NCBI GenBank assembly: GCA_903892355.1
Contig: CAITIE010000108.1
Coordinates: 124,001 to 188,000 of the forward strand
Source: an uncultured Pirellula sp.
GTDB taxonomy: Bacteria > Planctomycetota > Planctomycetia > Pirellulales > Pirellulaceae
Reading direction: 5' to 3'
Length of the DNA: 64,000 nt
Positions 53,737 to 62,939 of the stretch are shown piece by piece. The notes under the pieces are model-generated. The model had not been told where the DNA came from. It was given only the letters and a program-made list of their open reading frames with translations, and made no database searches. A program made the translations under genes and the position numbers. Positions within the stretch are counted from its first letter, which is position 1. Every line of letters begins with the position of its first letter.

Positions 53737-55476
53737 CTAGTTGTTTTCGAGCGCAGAGAGGTCTAGTCGGTACATCAACTGGTTGTAGTCATACCGAGGC
53801 GTGGGCTTCGTATTTCCGGAAAATGTGTGGCTGTAGGTTCCCTCGAAGAAAATGGTTTTTCCACCGTCAATGTCCATGAAGGAATGGTGCTTGGGATTGT
53901 AGAACGAGTAGCGGTCGTGGGTAAGAATTTTGACGGCGTCGCGCCAGGGCCCGATCAGGTTCGGTGATTCGGCCAGCCAAATTTCTCCCAGCATGGAGGA
54001 TTCACCTCCCAATTCCGTAAAGATCATGAGCCAACGTTGGCGGTACTCATTCCAAGCCAGCGATCCGTTGTGAACTCGCAGATCCTTGCCCGTAGCCCGA
54101 TCGCGGATCCGGATCACTTCTTCCTCGCTGCCGAGTTTTCCGGACTCGATCCACTTTTCTTGATCGCGCGGCGAAAGCGGTTCCGTCTGGTTCTTCCAAG
54201 AGTACTTGAGAGCACCATCGGGATTGCGATCCAATTTGGGATCGGAGGAGCCTATATGAGTTTGCAAACACGAGTAGCCTTGGTAACGCTCCGGACGGAT
54301 GAAATCATCGACGGTTGGTTTTACGCGTAGGAATGGGAAGGGGCTACAGAAGTAAAGAAACGTTTCGTTGGTATTGCCGGTTTGTGCGTCACTCGCCGAG
54401 GCGGCACCGTTTGAGTTGGTGTCACCGTTTGAGTTGGTGTCACCGTAGAGGATCGGATGGGACTGTGTGTCTGGAAAGCATATGGGGCGTTCGTCAAAGC
54501 TGACCACTTGCACAAAGTGATTTTTGGAATCGTCCCATTGCGCATATCCCCATTGATAGGCTTCGAGTGAATTTCGAATTTTGACGTAACTTGCAACCAT
54601 CCGCTGGACGCCTTGGGCATCAGGAAGGACTGCAACGGAAGTCAACCAGGTGGGGCCCTCGCAAGGCATCACGGCCAAAGGTCGCAAACTCTTTTGGTCA
54701 TCTTGGAAATACTCAAAGGAGATTCCGTTTTCGGTGAAGTCCTGTTGGTTCGGGTGGTTGCTGTTGCTACGAGGTGTGTCGAAACGGTCGGGAGCAGGGA
54801 TGCTTGTCGTCGCACCGGACATGTGAAAACTACCACTCAGGGGATAGTTCGAGCGCGATGTATCCCCCCAGAACCAATAGATCCGATCCTTGTAAACGGA
54901 AGTGAGCACACTATCGGAGCCCACCACGTCCGAATTGATGAGCGGGTATCGGGTCGGAATCGGCTTGTCGAGCAACCACGAGTCTCGAAAGATCCCGCTC
55001 CCAGTGGTCCGGTAAAGCCGTTCCGCACGATTCTTTCGATGGATTTTGAGACGAGCTTCTTTTCCTGATTGAACGAAATACCGAGTGCCGCGATTTCCAA
55101 AACCGTCCGGGGCAAGTTCATAACCATGACTGCGGACGAAAAAATAGACTTCGCGATCGATCAAATCCGGTTCGTCGATAGCAATCCATCCTTGGCTGTC
55201 GCTGATAAACGTCAAGTGTTGTATGGTTTCAAGTTCCACGAGTGGGACACCGCGACCTGTGTGGTCATCCACGACTTGGATGGAAAAGTACTTCGGTTTC
55301 TCGGCTTGCTGGGGTTGCTGGGCGGAAGCGCGAGAGATAAATCGGTCCGATAGCGTTGTTGCAATCAGGGTGAGAGAGCACCCTACCAACAGCCAAGCGA
55401 GATCGATGCTCGAGATTCGCGTTGAAGTGTTTTGCGACTGCGGTATCGGGCGTGGAATGCGCAATTGATTCCTCAT
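53737..55476 (-). CDS. Secreted protein with propeller-like DUF4185-type domain
   Basis: 579 residues. An N-terminal hydrophobic segment (LAWLLVGCSLTLIATTLS) and an 'ASAQQPQQA' stretch look like a signal peptide with a cleavage region. Residues 60-130 may form a carboxypeptidase-regulatory-like beta sandwich (VVDDHTGRGVPLVELETI). From about 150 to the end, repeated strands with YWFWGDTS, HNGSLAWNEYRQRW and FFEGTYSHTF fit a five-bladed propeller of the DUF4185/glycosidase-like type. A doubled GDTNSN in a loop comes from an 18-bp duplication. A sugar-related role is likely but unproved. Confidence 0.65.
   Translation of the reverse strand: MRNQLRIPRPIPQSQNTSTRISSIDLAWLLVGCSLTLIATTLSDRFISRASAQQPQQAEKPKYFSIQVVDDHTGRGVPLVELETIQHLTFISDSQGWIAIDEPDLIDREVYFFVRSHGYELAPDGFGNRGTRYFVQSGKEARLKIHRKNRAERLYRTTGSGIFRDSWLLDKPIPTRYPLINSDVVGSDSVLTSVYKDRIYWFWGDTSRSNYPLSGSFHMSGATTSIPAPDRFDTPRSNSNHPNQQDFTENGISFEYFQDDQKSLRPLAVMPCEGPTWLTSVAVLPDAQGVQRMVASYVKIRNSLEAYQWGYAQWDDSKNHFVQVVSFDERPICFPDTQSHPILYGDTNSNGDTNSNGAASASDAQTGNTNETFLYFCSPFPFLRVKPTVDDFIRPERYQGYSCLQTHIGSSDPKLDRNPDGALKYSWKNQTEPLSPRDQEKWIESGKLGSEEEVIRIRDRATGKDLRVHNGSLAWNEYRQRWLMIFTELGGESSMLGEIWLAESPNLIGPWRDAVKILTHDRYSFYNPKHHSFMDIDGGKTIFFEGTYSHTFSGNTKPTPRYDYNQLMYRLDLSALENN
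54407..54442. repeat. Perfect 18-bp tandem duplication in the propeller gene
   Basis: CCGTTTGAGTTGGTGTCA twice; encodes GDTNSN twice on the - strand. Confidence 0.92.
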
Positions 55477-55484
55477 CGGAGTGA

Positions 55485-55991
55485 TTAATCTGTGAGTGAC
55501 ACTAAAAAGGTCGCGTCCGATGACTTTGCTCGATAGGCGGCGATAAGCACCCCGTTCATCTGCTCGCCATCTCCAAGTCGATAGATATCCAGTCGGCTTA
55601 CATCGGGATCATCAAAAGCTTTCGCCAGTGCCAGATGAGCCTGGGTCGGATCATCGATGTTATCGACGATCAATGAGGCGGACAGCGACGCGGCTGGATC
55701 CTCGATACTGTTTCGCAGTTCCGCCAGGATACCTGTGCCGGGAACGCTGCGCTGGTAGACCCGCTTCCATGGTTCCATCCAAGCTTTCTCGCCGATTTGT
55801 TCCCACATGTCTCCAGCAAAGTATCGGTACTTGGCGATCGCTTGTGCTTCGATCTGTTCTGGAGTGGAGGCTTCATAAAAAACCGCGCTACCCATGCCTG
55901 CGGCACTCGCTGGGCCGTAATGGTGTTGCAATTCCAAAACATAGCTTGGCATGTTGCCGGATGATTTCTCACCTTGAGTGTTGCTGGTCAT
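55485..55991 (-). CDS. Conserved-looking protein of unknown function
   Basis: 168 residues from ATG 55991, preceded on the - strand by AAGGAGG. Upstream parts of the frame have no ribosome-binding site. It has no signal peptide or membrane segment. The sequence alternates helix and strand (YVLELQHHYGPASAAGMG, SRLDIYRLGDGEQMNGVLIAAY). I do not recognise the fold. It precedes the secreted propeller gene by 8 bases on the same strand, so the two are probably co-transcribed. Confidence 0.65.
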   Translation of the reverse strand: MTSNTQGEKSSGNMPSYVLELQHHYGPASAAGMGSAVFYEASTPEQIEAQAIAKYRYFAGDMWEQIGEKAWMEPWKRVYQRSVPGTGILAELRNSIEDPAASLSASLIVDNIDDPTQAHLALAKAFDDPDVSRLDIYRLGDGEQMNGVLIAAYRAKSSDATFLVSLTD

Positions 55992-56926
55992 CAGATGCTT
56001 TGCCTCCTTCGTCTTTGGTTGGAATCGTAGCGTGACTGCGGTTTTCGACGCGCCAGCACTAACTACAAGTTTACCGCAAAAATCCAAACCGTGGCACGCG
56101 GTATTTGCGTGCGGAACATCGCTCGATGGGCCGTCTCATAAACATCGTAGTGGAACCTACTAAGACGCGCCCGGCATTGTGGTGATTTCCGAAACGACGA
56201 ATAGATGCCGAGCCGAGTAGTGGCTCCTGATCAAGGTTCACGCGAAGGCGCAAAGCCGCGAAGAGCAACTCCGGTTTTTACCTAGGTGTTATGAGCGTGG
56301 TTTCTGGAGAGACACCAACGTTCGTCGGATAGGAACCGTATCCATGGATTCCCTAAATCGTCGGATTGGGCTGACGGCCCACTCGGCTTGGTATTGCTCC
56401 AGACTTCGCCTCCGCGATCGACTGAATATTTCTTTTGCCATGCAGGAATGGCGGAAACTACCACTCGAGTTTCAAGGATCGCTGGATACCTTCCCCCCCC
56501 ATTCTTTAGTAACAATAGAAACCGATACCCCTTGCACTGGGCGATTTCCAACCGCGTAGGAGGTGAGATCGCGGAGTTACCCAATGATTGAACGATCGAC
56601 AATCGCCACCGTGATAGTCGCCACCGTGATAGTCGCCACCGTGATAGTCGCCACCGTGATAGTGTTGCTTCGATTTCCGCAACGGACGGCAAGGTGATGC
56701 CTTGCTCTCTGCGAAGTCAGCGAAGGAGTCATTGAGCGAAGTGAGCGGTAACGTTTCAGTAGTGGACTAGGGGTATTGGTATTGAGCGTTTTGGTCCTTC
56801 AGATCCTGAGGCTCGTCAAACCGCATTGAGTCCGCGACCGATCGGCATTCTGGATTCGAGAGATGTCCTCTCGTCACGTGCCGATCACCCCCCCCCCACG
56901 CTCGAAGGTTCGAGCAGGAGAGCATC
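55992..56926. other. About 930 bases without a supportable gene
   Basis: A 15-bp tandem repeat (56604-56663) and a run of ten C at 56888-56897 are visible. Frames of up to about 136 codons exist, but they translate repeats (LSRWR) or compositionally odd sequence, with no ribosome-binding site or family similarity. It may hold decayed genes. Confidence 0.5.
56604..56663. repeat. Perfect 15-bp tandem repeat, four units
   Basis: CGCCACCGTGATAGT four times in apparently non-coding DNA. Confidence 0.94.
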
Positions 56927-57094
56927 ATGCTGCGTTACGCGATCATATTCCTTGTTATAGCATTGCTTGCAAGCATTTTCGGAATGTTTGGGTTATCCGG
57001 AGTTGCGATGCAAGCGGCTCGAATTCTATTTTTCGTCTTCCTCGTCCTGCTGATCGTCTCGGTAATCACTGGACGTCGGGTCACGGAAGCTTAG
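56927..57094 (+). CDS. DUF1328 small membrane protein
   Basis: 55 residues with two hydrophobic segments: MLRYAIIFLVIALLASIFG and AARILFFVFLVLLIVSVI. The pattern (L-R-x-A-I-I-F-L-V-I-A-L, then A-R-I-L-F-F-V-F-L-V-L) is that of the DUF1328/YtjA family. AGGAG lies 6 bases before ATG 56927. These tiny proteins are often stress-induced and sit alone, as here. No mechanism is known. Confidence 0.88.
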   Translation: MLRYAIIFLVIALLASIFGMFGLSGVAMQAARILFFVFLVLLIVSVITGRRVTEA

Positions 57095-57353
57095 AAGCGA
57101 ATCCACCCGAACCATCGCGATGTTCCAATCGCTAAGTCCAATTGTGAGCATGAACGAAATCCTCGCTCGGCAAGAACCGAGCACATCCATGGGCCAAGAG
57201 ATTGCCAATACCGAGAGCCCTGTGATTGGGCTCGCGGTAGCTTTGGCTCGCGGTAGCTTTGATGGTATGCCCCTTGTTGACTAGGCTGGCGAGGAGCTTT
57301 AGTACGATCCGTTATGGGCTTCAGAGCCAGCAGGCATGCTCGGATGGGGATGC
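57095..57353. other. Intergenic region with a 16-bp duplication
   Basis: GGCTCGCGGTAGCTTT occurs twice in tandem (57229-57244, 57245-57260). Nothing else is recognised. Confidence 0.6.
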
Positions 57354-58295
57354 TCATTGAACTGAGTACGGCTCGATGTGGACGAACGCGTCTTCGATTC
57401 GAAGGCTCGATTGCCTGAGTCGCGATCGGACACGTCCTCCGATTCGGTGTCCTTCTTCCACGGTGGACTGACCATCGACTTCGATGTGGATCTCAACAAA
57501 ATAGGCGGTGCCGCTTTTTCGGATCCGGCATTTTTCTACGGCGATGACCCCGTCGATTTCTGTTGCCAATTGTCGGACTTGGGCCTCAAACGATTTGGGA
57601 GGTGCGACATCGAGGATGTCGCGAGCGGTCAGCCTGAGCAGCCTGAGTCCGCTTATTCCGATGATCGAGCACGCGACGAGCGCGGCCCAATCATCCGCCG
57701 GTTCATAACCGGGGCCGCCGATGAGCGCGACGCTAATGCCGACGAATGCTGCCAGTGACGACAATGCGTCGGCGCGATGATGCCACGCGTCGGCTTGCAA
57801 CGAAATACTGTCGGCTTCAGCCCCGATATGACTCGTCCAGCGGGCGAGCGATTCTTTGATCACCACGACAAAGACGAGTACGATGAGCGTCGACCAATGG
57901 GGTAAATGATGCGGAGTTAGGATCTCGCGAACACTTTGAATGGCGATGATCGCTGCGGCGATAAGGATTGCGAGCGACGCTATGACACCTGCTAACGATT
58001 CGGCCTTGCCATAGCCATAGGGGTGTTTTTCGTTGGCCGGAGTCTCAGCGACCCGCAATCCGCCCCACACCACCAACGATGTCACGATATCGGAAGTCGA
58101 TTCGATGCCGTCGGCGATCAAGGCATACGAGTTTCCGAAGACTCCAGCGACGATTTTTAGGCCGGCCAGCGAAGCGTTCACCGCCATCCCAACGACAGGT
58201 ACGGTGGCCAGGCTCGTTATTGAGCTTGACTGCCGGGGATCATCGGGTGGCGGGGGATTTCCGTGTCGGGGTGATTCGATTTCGTTGGGATTCAT
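57354..58295 (-). CDS. Cation diffusion facilitator (CDF) metal transporter
   Basis: An efflux transporter that exchanges divalent metal for protons; 313 residues from ATG 58295. The metal site in helix 2 reads LIADGIESTSDI (Asp62, Asp69), and that of helix 5 reads DAWHHRADALSS (HxxxD). The first HxxxD/DxxxD position has Glu-Ser rather than His-Ser, so the ion preference (Zn, Fe, Mn) is open. The C-terminal cytoplasmic ferredoxin-like domain ends in EDAFVHIEP. The HPYGYGKAES loop is typical. A Pro-rich cytosolic N-terminus of about 25 residues is unconserved. Confidence 0.93.
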   Translation of the reverse strand: MNPNEIESPRHGNPPPPDDPRQSSSITSLATVPVVGMAVNASLAGLKIVAGVFGNSYALIADGIESTSDIVTSLVVWGGLRVAETPANEKHPYGYGKAESLAGVIASLAILIAAAIIAIQSVREILTPHHLPHWSTLIVLVFVVVIKESLARWTSHIGAEADSISLQADAWHHRADALSSLAAFVGISVALIGGPGYEPADDWAALVACSIIGISGLRLLRLTARDILDVAPPKSFEAQVRQLATEIDGVIAVEKCRIRKSGTAYFVEIHIEVDGQSTVEEGHRIGGRVRSRLRQSSLRIEDAFVHIEPYSVQ

Positions 58296-58454
58296 TATTT
58301 TCTCAGGTTTTTTCGGAGGCGTGGGGTGCTCGAACGAGGGGCGTCTTGAACGCAAACCCTGAAAAACACGATGTTTTTTGATCGATCAAGGGTATTGGTG
58401 GATAATTCGAGCGGGATTCGTACCGCTACGACGGCTTGGAAAACCCATTTGACG

Positions 58455-58482
58455 TTGCTTCTAAGGGGACTTCGGTTATAAA
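58455..58482 (+). promoter_or_regulatory. Possible sigma-70 promoter of rpmE
   Basis: TTGCTT (58455-58460), a 16-base spacer, and TATAAA (58477-58482), about 118 bases before the rpmE start. A by-eye match only. Confidence 0.35.
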
Positions 58483-58599
58483 TTGCCGCACAAATCTAAA
58501 GAGAATCGCCTCGGCAGTCGATCGTTCCGTCGTGACGTTCGGGGTCTGACGAGGTCAGGAAGTTCATTTTACGAGTCGTTATTCGACAGAGAACGAAGC

Positions 58600-58848
58600 A
58601 TGAAAGACGGCATTCATCCAAAGTACTTTGAAACCCAGGTAACCTGTGGTTGTGGGAACAGTTTTAAGACCCGTAGCACTCGAAAAGAGTTGAAGGTCGA
58701 CATTTGCAACGTTTGCCATCCGTTCTACACGGGCAAACTCAAGTTCGTTGACACAGCGGGCCGGATCGAGAAGTTCCAGAACAAGTTCGCTGCCGGAACG
58801 TACGCCAGCCTTGCAAACCAAAAGAAGCCTGCTCCGAAGAAGAAGTAG
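58600..58848 (+). CDS. rpmE: 50S ribosomal protein L31, zinc-binding form
   Basis: 82 residues beginning [20 protein letters not shown]. The zinc ligands CGCG and CNVCHP are all present, so this is the C+ type, in contrast to the zinc-free L33 encoded at 32 kb. The C-terminus is extended by a Lys/Pro tail ([11 protein letters not shown]) common in planctomycete ribosomal proteins. ATG 58600 starts the standard N-terminus. A strong terminator follows, separating it from prfA. Confidence 0.95.
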   Translation: MKDGIHPKYFETQVTCGCGNSFKTRSTRKELKVDICNVCHPFYTGKLKFVDTAGRIEKFQNKFAAGTYASLANQKKPAPKKK

Positions 58849-58915
58849 CTACTCCATCGCAGCGGGCTCCTGGAGACCTCACAGCCCAGCGTCGATGGCA
58901 ATCGAAAATACGGTT

Positions 58916-58958
58916 CGCTGCAAGATTGCCAATGTGCTAGCTTGCAGCGTTTTTTTTT
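58916..58958 (+). terminator. Rho-independent terminator after rpmE
   Basis: CGCTGCAAG (58916-58924) pairs with CTTGCAGCG (58941-58949) across a 16-base loop, followed by nine T. Confidence 0.92.
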
Positions 58959-59104
58959 GCCACTATTCAGCTTGATCAATTCCCACCTCAACTCCATTTG
59001 AATTTGTCCCATTTGACGTCGTCTGGTACCTAAGGTAGCCCCGCCGGTCTCGGACCGCCCTAGCGTTTGATCCCTAACCACGCATTCCTGAACCACTTGG
59101 CATC

Positions 59105-60181
59105 ATGAAGATCCGCGAACAACTCGAACAGTCCTTGACTCGATTCAATGAGCTTGAGGCGATGATGTCTGACCCGCAGATTTTGGCTGGGGAGTCTGGG
59201 AATATGGCCATGATCATGCGTGAGCATGGTGGGCTATCCAAAGCGGCCAACAAGTACCGTCGTTACAAAAAGATCAACGATGAGATCAAGGGGCTCGCAC
59301 CGATGCTCGAGTCTGCCGATGCAGACGAACGCAGTATGGCAGAGGAGGAATCTGGGCAACTGAAGATCGACCGTGACAAGATCTGGGACGAGTTGCTGGA
59401 ATTATCTGTCGGTGGAGAAGATGCCAACCGAACCCGTTGCGTTCTTGAAATCCGTGCTGGTACGGGAGGCGAAGAGGCCGCGTTGTTCGCCCGCGATCTG
59501 TTTGAAATGTACCGACGCTACGCCGAAACCAAAAGCTGGAAAGTCGAGATCATGGACTCGAGTGTCAGCGAGCGAGGTGGATTCAAGGAAATCATCCTTT
59601 CGATCGAAGGGGATGGCGCCTACCGCGAGCTGCAATTCGAGAGTGGCGGGCACCGTGTCCAACGCGTTCCTGAAACGGAAGCTCAAGGCCGGATTCATAC
59701 ATCCGCAGCCACCGTGGCCGTCATGCCTGAGCCGGAAGACATCGAAATCGATCTCAAGCCCGAGGATTATCGACTCGATAAATTCTGTGCATCTGGGCCT
59801 GGCGGGCAGCACGTCAACAAGACCGAATCCGCTATCCGATTGACTCACTTAGAAACCGGAATTGTCGTCCAGTGCCAGGACGAAAAGAGCCAGCACAAGA
59901 ATCTGGCAAAAGCAATCCGCGTTTTGAAGACCCGGCTCTACGAAGCGAAACGAGAGACGGAACGCAAAGAACGTTCAAAGGAACGCATGTCCTTGATCGG
60001 TTCCGGCGATCGCAGCGAACGGATTCGAACCTACAATTTTCCTCAGAACCGGTTTACCGATCACCGCATCAATCTGACTCTCTATAAACTAGACCAAATT
60101 ATTGCAGGGAACCTGCAACCAGTATCCGAAGCGTGCCTCGAGTACGAACGGTCCATGCTGCGAGATCATGAGAACGACTAA
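59105..60181 (+). CDS. prfA: Peptide chain release factor 1
   Basis: Recognises UAA and UAG in the ribosomal A site and triggers peptide release. 358 residues, as in E. coli (360). The codon-reading PxT motif is in [20 protein letters not shown], and the catalytic GGQ is in [16 protein letters not shown]. An N-terminal helical domain (about 1-110) precedes them. prmC, which methylates the GGQ Gln, follows 60 bases downstream, the usual arrangement. Confidence 0.97.
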   Translation: MKIREQLEQSLTRFNELEAMMSDPQILAGESGNMAMIMREHGGLSKAANKYRRYKKINDEIKGLAPMLESADADERSMAEEESGQLKIDRDKIWDELLELSVGGEDANRTRCVLEIRAGTGGEEAALFARDLFEMYRRYAETKSWKVEIMDSSVSERGGFKEIILSIEGDGAYRELQFESGGHRVQRVPETEAQGRIHTSAATVAVMPEPEDIEIDLKPEDYRLDKFCASGPGGQHVNKTESAIRLTHLETGIVVQCQDEKSQHKNLAKAIRVLKTRLYEAKRETERKERSKERMSLIGSGDRSERIRTYNFPQNRFTDHRINLTLYKLDQIIAGNLQPVSEACLEYERSMLRDHEND

Positions 60182-60241
60182 GCACGGATCAGCACTGGCC
60201 AGGAAGACAGAACCCACAAGAATCGGTCAAGGACGAATGCA

Positions 60242-61177
60242 ATGAGCGGCACGGGTGGAACGAGCACGACGCAATCGGAACCATGGACCATCCTGCGTCT
60301 TCTGCAATGGACCACGGAGCACCTTAAAAAAACCGGTTCACCGTCACCTCGGCTCGACGCCGAAGTCCTCCTCGCCGAAGCTCGCGGTTGCCAAAGGATC
60401 GATCTCTATGCGGCGTTCAATGAAGAACCCCCTGAATCGGTGAAGGCCATTTTTCGTGATTCCATCAAGCGACGGGCAGCCGGCGAACCCGTTGCCTACA
60501 TCGTTGGAAAGAAAGAGTTCTTTTCGCTCCCATTCCATGTTACCTCCGCCTGCTTAATTCCTCGCGGAGAAACCGAACACGTAGTCATCGAATGCTTGGA
60601 CCGGTTGAAAAAATACCACCGAGTCGAAGGGGCCGTCGCTGAGCGCTCGGCGGTTCGCGTCGTTGATGTTTGTACCGGCAGCGGTTGCATTGCGATTACG
60701 ATCGCAAAAGAATCTGCGAAATTCAACGCGAATGTCGCGGTCACCGCAATCGATCTCTCTCCCGATGCATTGGCAATCGCTGCCGAAAACGTTCGGCGGC
60801 TCGAAGTTTCCGAAGTCGTGTCGCTTGCGGAGGGAGATCTGTTAGCCTCGGTTCCCGATCGGAGTGTCGACTTTATTGTTAGCAATCCCCCCTACGTTTC
60901 CGAAGCGGAGCTGCTCCAATTGGATCGCGGGGTTCGGGACTATGAGCCCAAAATGGCGCTCGTTTCAGGCCCCACTGGGCTCGAAATCGTCGAACGCCTA
61001 ATCCTCCAGTCGGCAGATAAACTCTTTCCTGGGGGATGGCTGATTTTCGAGCTTTCTCCCATGATCGCGGAGCGTTCGTTAGAACTACTGCAAAAAGACA
61101 CGAGATGGAGACATACGGGATTAGTCAACGATTTGGCAGGTAAGAAACGCGTTGCCATCGCGCAGCGAGCTTCCTAA
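60242..61177 (+). CDS. prmC: Release factor glutamine N5-methyltransferase
   Basis: Methylates the Gln of the GGQ motif in RF1 and RF2 with S-adenosylmethionine. 311 residues: an N-terminal helical domain that recognises the release factor (SPRLDAEVLLAEARG, IVGKKEFFSLPF), then a Rossmann domain with VVDVCTGSGCIAI and the substrate-binding SNPPYVS motif. A short N-terminal Gly/Ser/Thr extension of about 12 residues is extra. ATG 60242 is preceded only by weak purine sequence. Confidence 0.95.
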   Translation: MSGTGGTSTTQSEPWTILRLLQWTTEHLKKTGSPSPRLDAEVLLAEARGCQRIDLYAAFNEEPPESVKAIFRDSIKRRAAGEPVAYIVGKKEFFSLPFHVTSACLIPRGETEHVVIECLDRLKKYHRVEGAVAERSAVRVVDVCTGSGCIAITIAKESAKFNANVAVTAIDLSPDALAIAAENVRRLEVSEVVSLAEGDLLASVPDRSVDFIVSNPPYVSEAELLQLDRGVRDYEPKMALVSGPTGLEIVERLILQSADKLFPGGWLIFELSPMIAERSLELLQKDTRWRHTGLVNDLAGKKRVAIAQRAS

Positions 61178-61259
61178 TTCCATCGTCAAATGACTCTTGT
61201 ACCATCGATGAATCAATAAACCATTCATTACAACATCAACCCCAACCCCACTGACCAAC

Positions 61260-62873
61260 ATGCAAATGGAAAAATTGGTGTCGCTGTGCAAGCGACGAGG
61301 ATTCCTGTTCCAGTCGAGCGAGATCTACGGTGGGCTGAACGGCTTTTGGGACTACGGGCCGCTCGGTGTCGAACTCAAGCGGAACATCAAGGATGCGTGG
61401 TGGAAGGACATGTGCCAGAACCACAACGAACTCCTCGCCCCTCCGGGTGCCCCGAGTACGTACGAAATGGTCGGCCTCGATTGCACGATCATCATGCACC
61501 CACAGGTTTGGAAGTGCTCGGGCCACTACGATCTGTTTCATGATTACATGGTGGACTGCCGCGTGTCTAAGAAGCGGTACCGCTTTGATCAAGTCCGTGG
61601 GAAATGGGTTAGCAGAGACTCGCAGAGGGTCTTTGTTACCACCATGGCAGAGCCAGACCACGAAGACGAAGACCTGACTCGTCGAGCCCTCAAAGTATTC
61701 AACCTACGTTCTAAGGATCTCGAGAAGCTATCGTTCGATAGCCGCGTCTTGACTCTCGACAAGATTCAGCCAGAAGATCGCGCGTTGGTTCTGGGGCCCG
61801 ATGCCAACGAGCTTGGGACCCTTACCGACCCTCGCGAATTCAACTTGATGTTCAAAACCTATGTCGGTGCACTGAGTGGCGAAGAGGGCGCCGCATTCCT
61901 TCGACCGGAAACCGCCCAAGGCATCTTTGTGAACTTCAAAAATGTTGTCGATAGCACGCGCATCCGCGTTCCCTTTGGAGTCGCTCAAGTCGGAAAGAGC
62001 TTCCGAAACGAGATCACCCCAAGGAACTTTACGTTCCGTTCGAGAGAGTTTGAACAGATGGAGATCGAATTCTTTTGCAACCCAAAGGAGTCCGCGGGAT
62101 GGTACCAGTATTGGCGCAATCGCCGCCTTCAGTGGTACAAAGATCTCGGGCTCGCTGGCGAACGCCTTCGTTTGCGAGAGCACGACGCGGATGAACTCAG
62201 CCACTACTCCTGCGGAACCGCCGATATCGAATACGCGTTCCCGTTTTTGCCCGAAGGGGAATACGGGGAACTGGAAGGGATCGCACATCGCGGCGATTTC
62301 GATTTGCGATCCCACTCCGAAGGAAAACTCGATCCGAAGAAACGACCCCTCGAAGTAGAAATCAACGAGCATGGGCAACCGAGGCACCGTGGTAGCGGTA
62401 AAGACCTCTCCTATCGCGATGATTTGAGCAACGAACGATTCATTCCTCACGTGATTGAGCCATCCGCTGGAGCCGATCGCGCCACGCTCGCTTTCCTTTG
62501 CCAAGCCTACGACGAAGATCAGGCACCGGACGAAGACGGCAAGATGCAATCGCGAGTGGTGATGCGACTCAACCCTAGAATCGCCCCGATCAAAGCGGCC
62601 GTATTACCTTTGGTAAAGAAGGATGGCATGCCCGAGGTTGCGACGGAACTCTATGGAGCTCTCAAAAAGAAACTGAATGTTTTCTATGACGAAAAGGCCG
62701 CCATCGGTCGCCGTTACCGTCGTCAAGATGAAATCGGAACTCCTTATTGCATCACCATCGACTCCCAGACACTCCAAGATCGTACGGTCACCATCCGGGA
62801 TCGGGATACTTTGGAGCAATGGCGGGTCAAAATCGACGACTGCGTTGGTGAAATCGAAAAACGAGTTACCTAG
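61260..62873 (+). CDS. glyQS: Glycyl-tRNA synthetase, dimeric class II type
   Basis: Single-chain glycine-tRNA ligase (the alpha2 type of archaea, eukaryotes and many bacteria, not the alpha2beta2 type). 537 residues. Motif 1 region GFLFQSSEIYGGLNGFWDYG, motif 2 FRNEITPRNFTFRSREFEQME and motif 3 GADRATLAFL with the class II Arg are visible. The C-terminal anticodon-binding domain begins at about 445 (PIKAAVLPLVKKDGMPEVA). Residues about 95-200 hold the family's variable insertion. Confidence 0.96.
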   Translation: MQMEKLVSLCKRRGFLFQSSEIYGGLNGFWDYGPLGVELKRNIKDAWWKDMCQNHNELLAPPGAPSTYEMVGLDCTIIMHPQVWKCSGHYDLFHDYMVDCRVSKKRYRFDQVRGKWVSRDSQRVFVTTMAEPDHEDEDLTRRALKVFNLRSKDLEKLSFDSRVLTLDKIQPEDRALVLGPDANELGTLTDPREFNLMFKTYVGALSGEEGAAFLRPETAQGIFVNFKNVVDSTRIRVPFGVAQVGKSFRNEITPRNFTFRSREFEQMEIEFFCNPKESAGWYQYWRNRRLQWYKDLGLAGERLRLREHDADELSHYSCGTADIEYAFPFLPEGEYGELEGIAHRGDFDLRSHSEGKLDPKKRPLEVEINEHGQPRHRGSGKDLSYRDDLSNERFIPHVIEPSAGADRATLAFLCQAYDEDQAPDEDGKMQSRVVMRLNPRIAPIKAAVLPLVKKDGMPEVATELYGALKKKLNVFYDEKAAIGRRYRRQDEIGTPYCITIDSQTLQDRTVTIRDRDTLEQWRVKIDDCVGEIEKRVT

Positions 62874-62939
62874 TCGCTTGCCTCCTGTCCCTCCTGCTTT
62901 TGGACCTCGACTGCAAGCTGTTTGCGTGCGCTGAAATGT

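Noticed and set aside
56282-56692. 136-codon frame on the - strand with LSRWR repeats
   Set aside because: The repeats simply reflect the 15-bp DNA array; no ribosome-binding site and no known domain.
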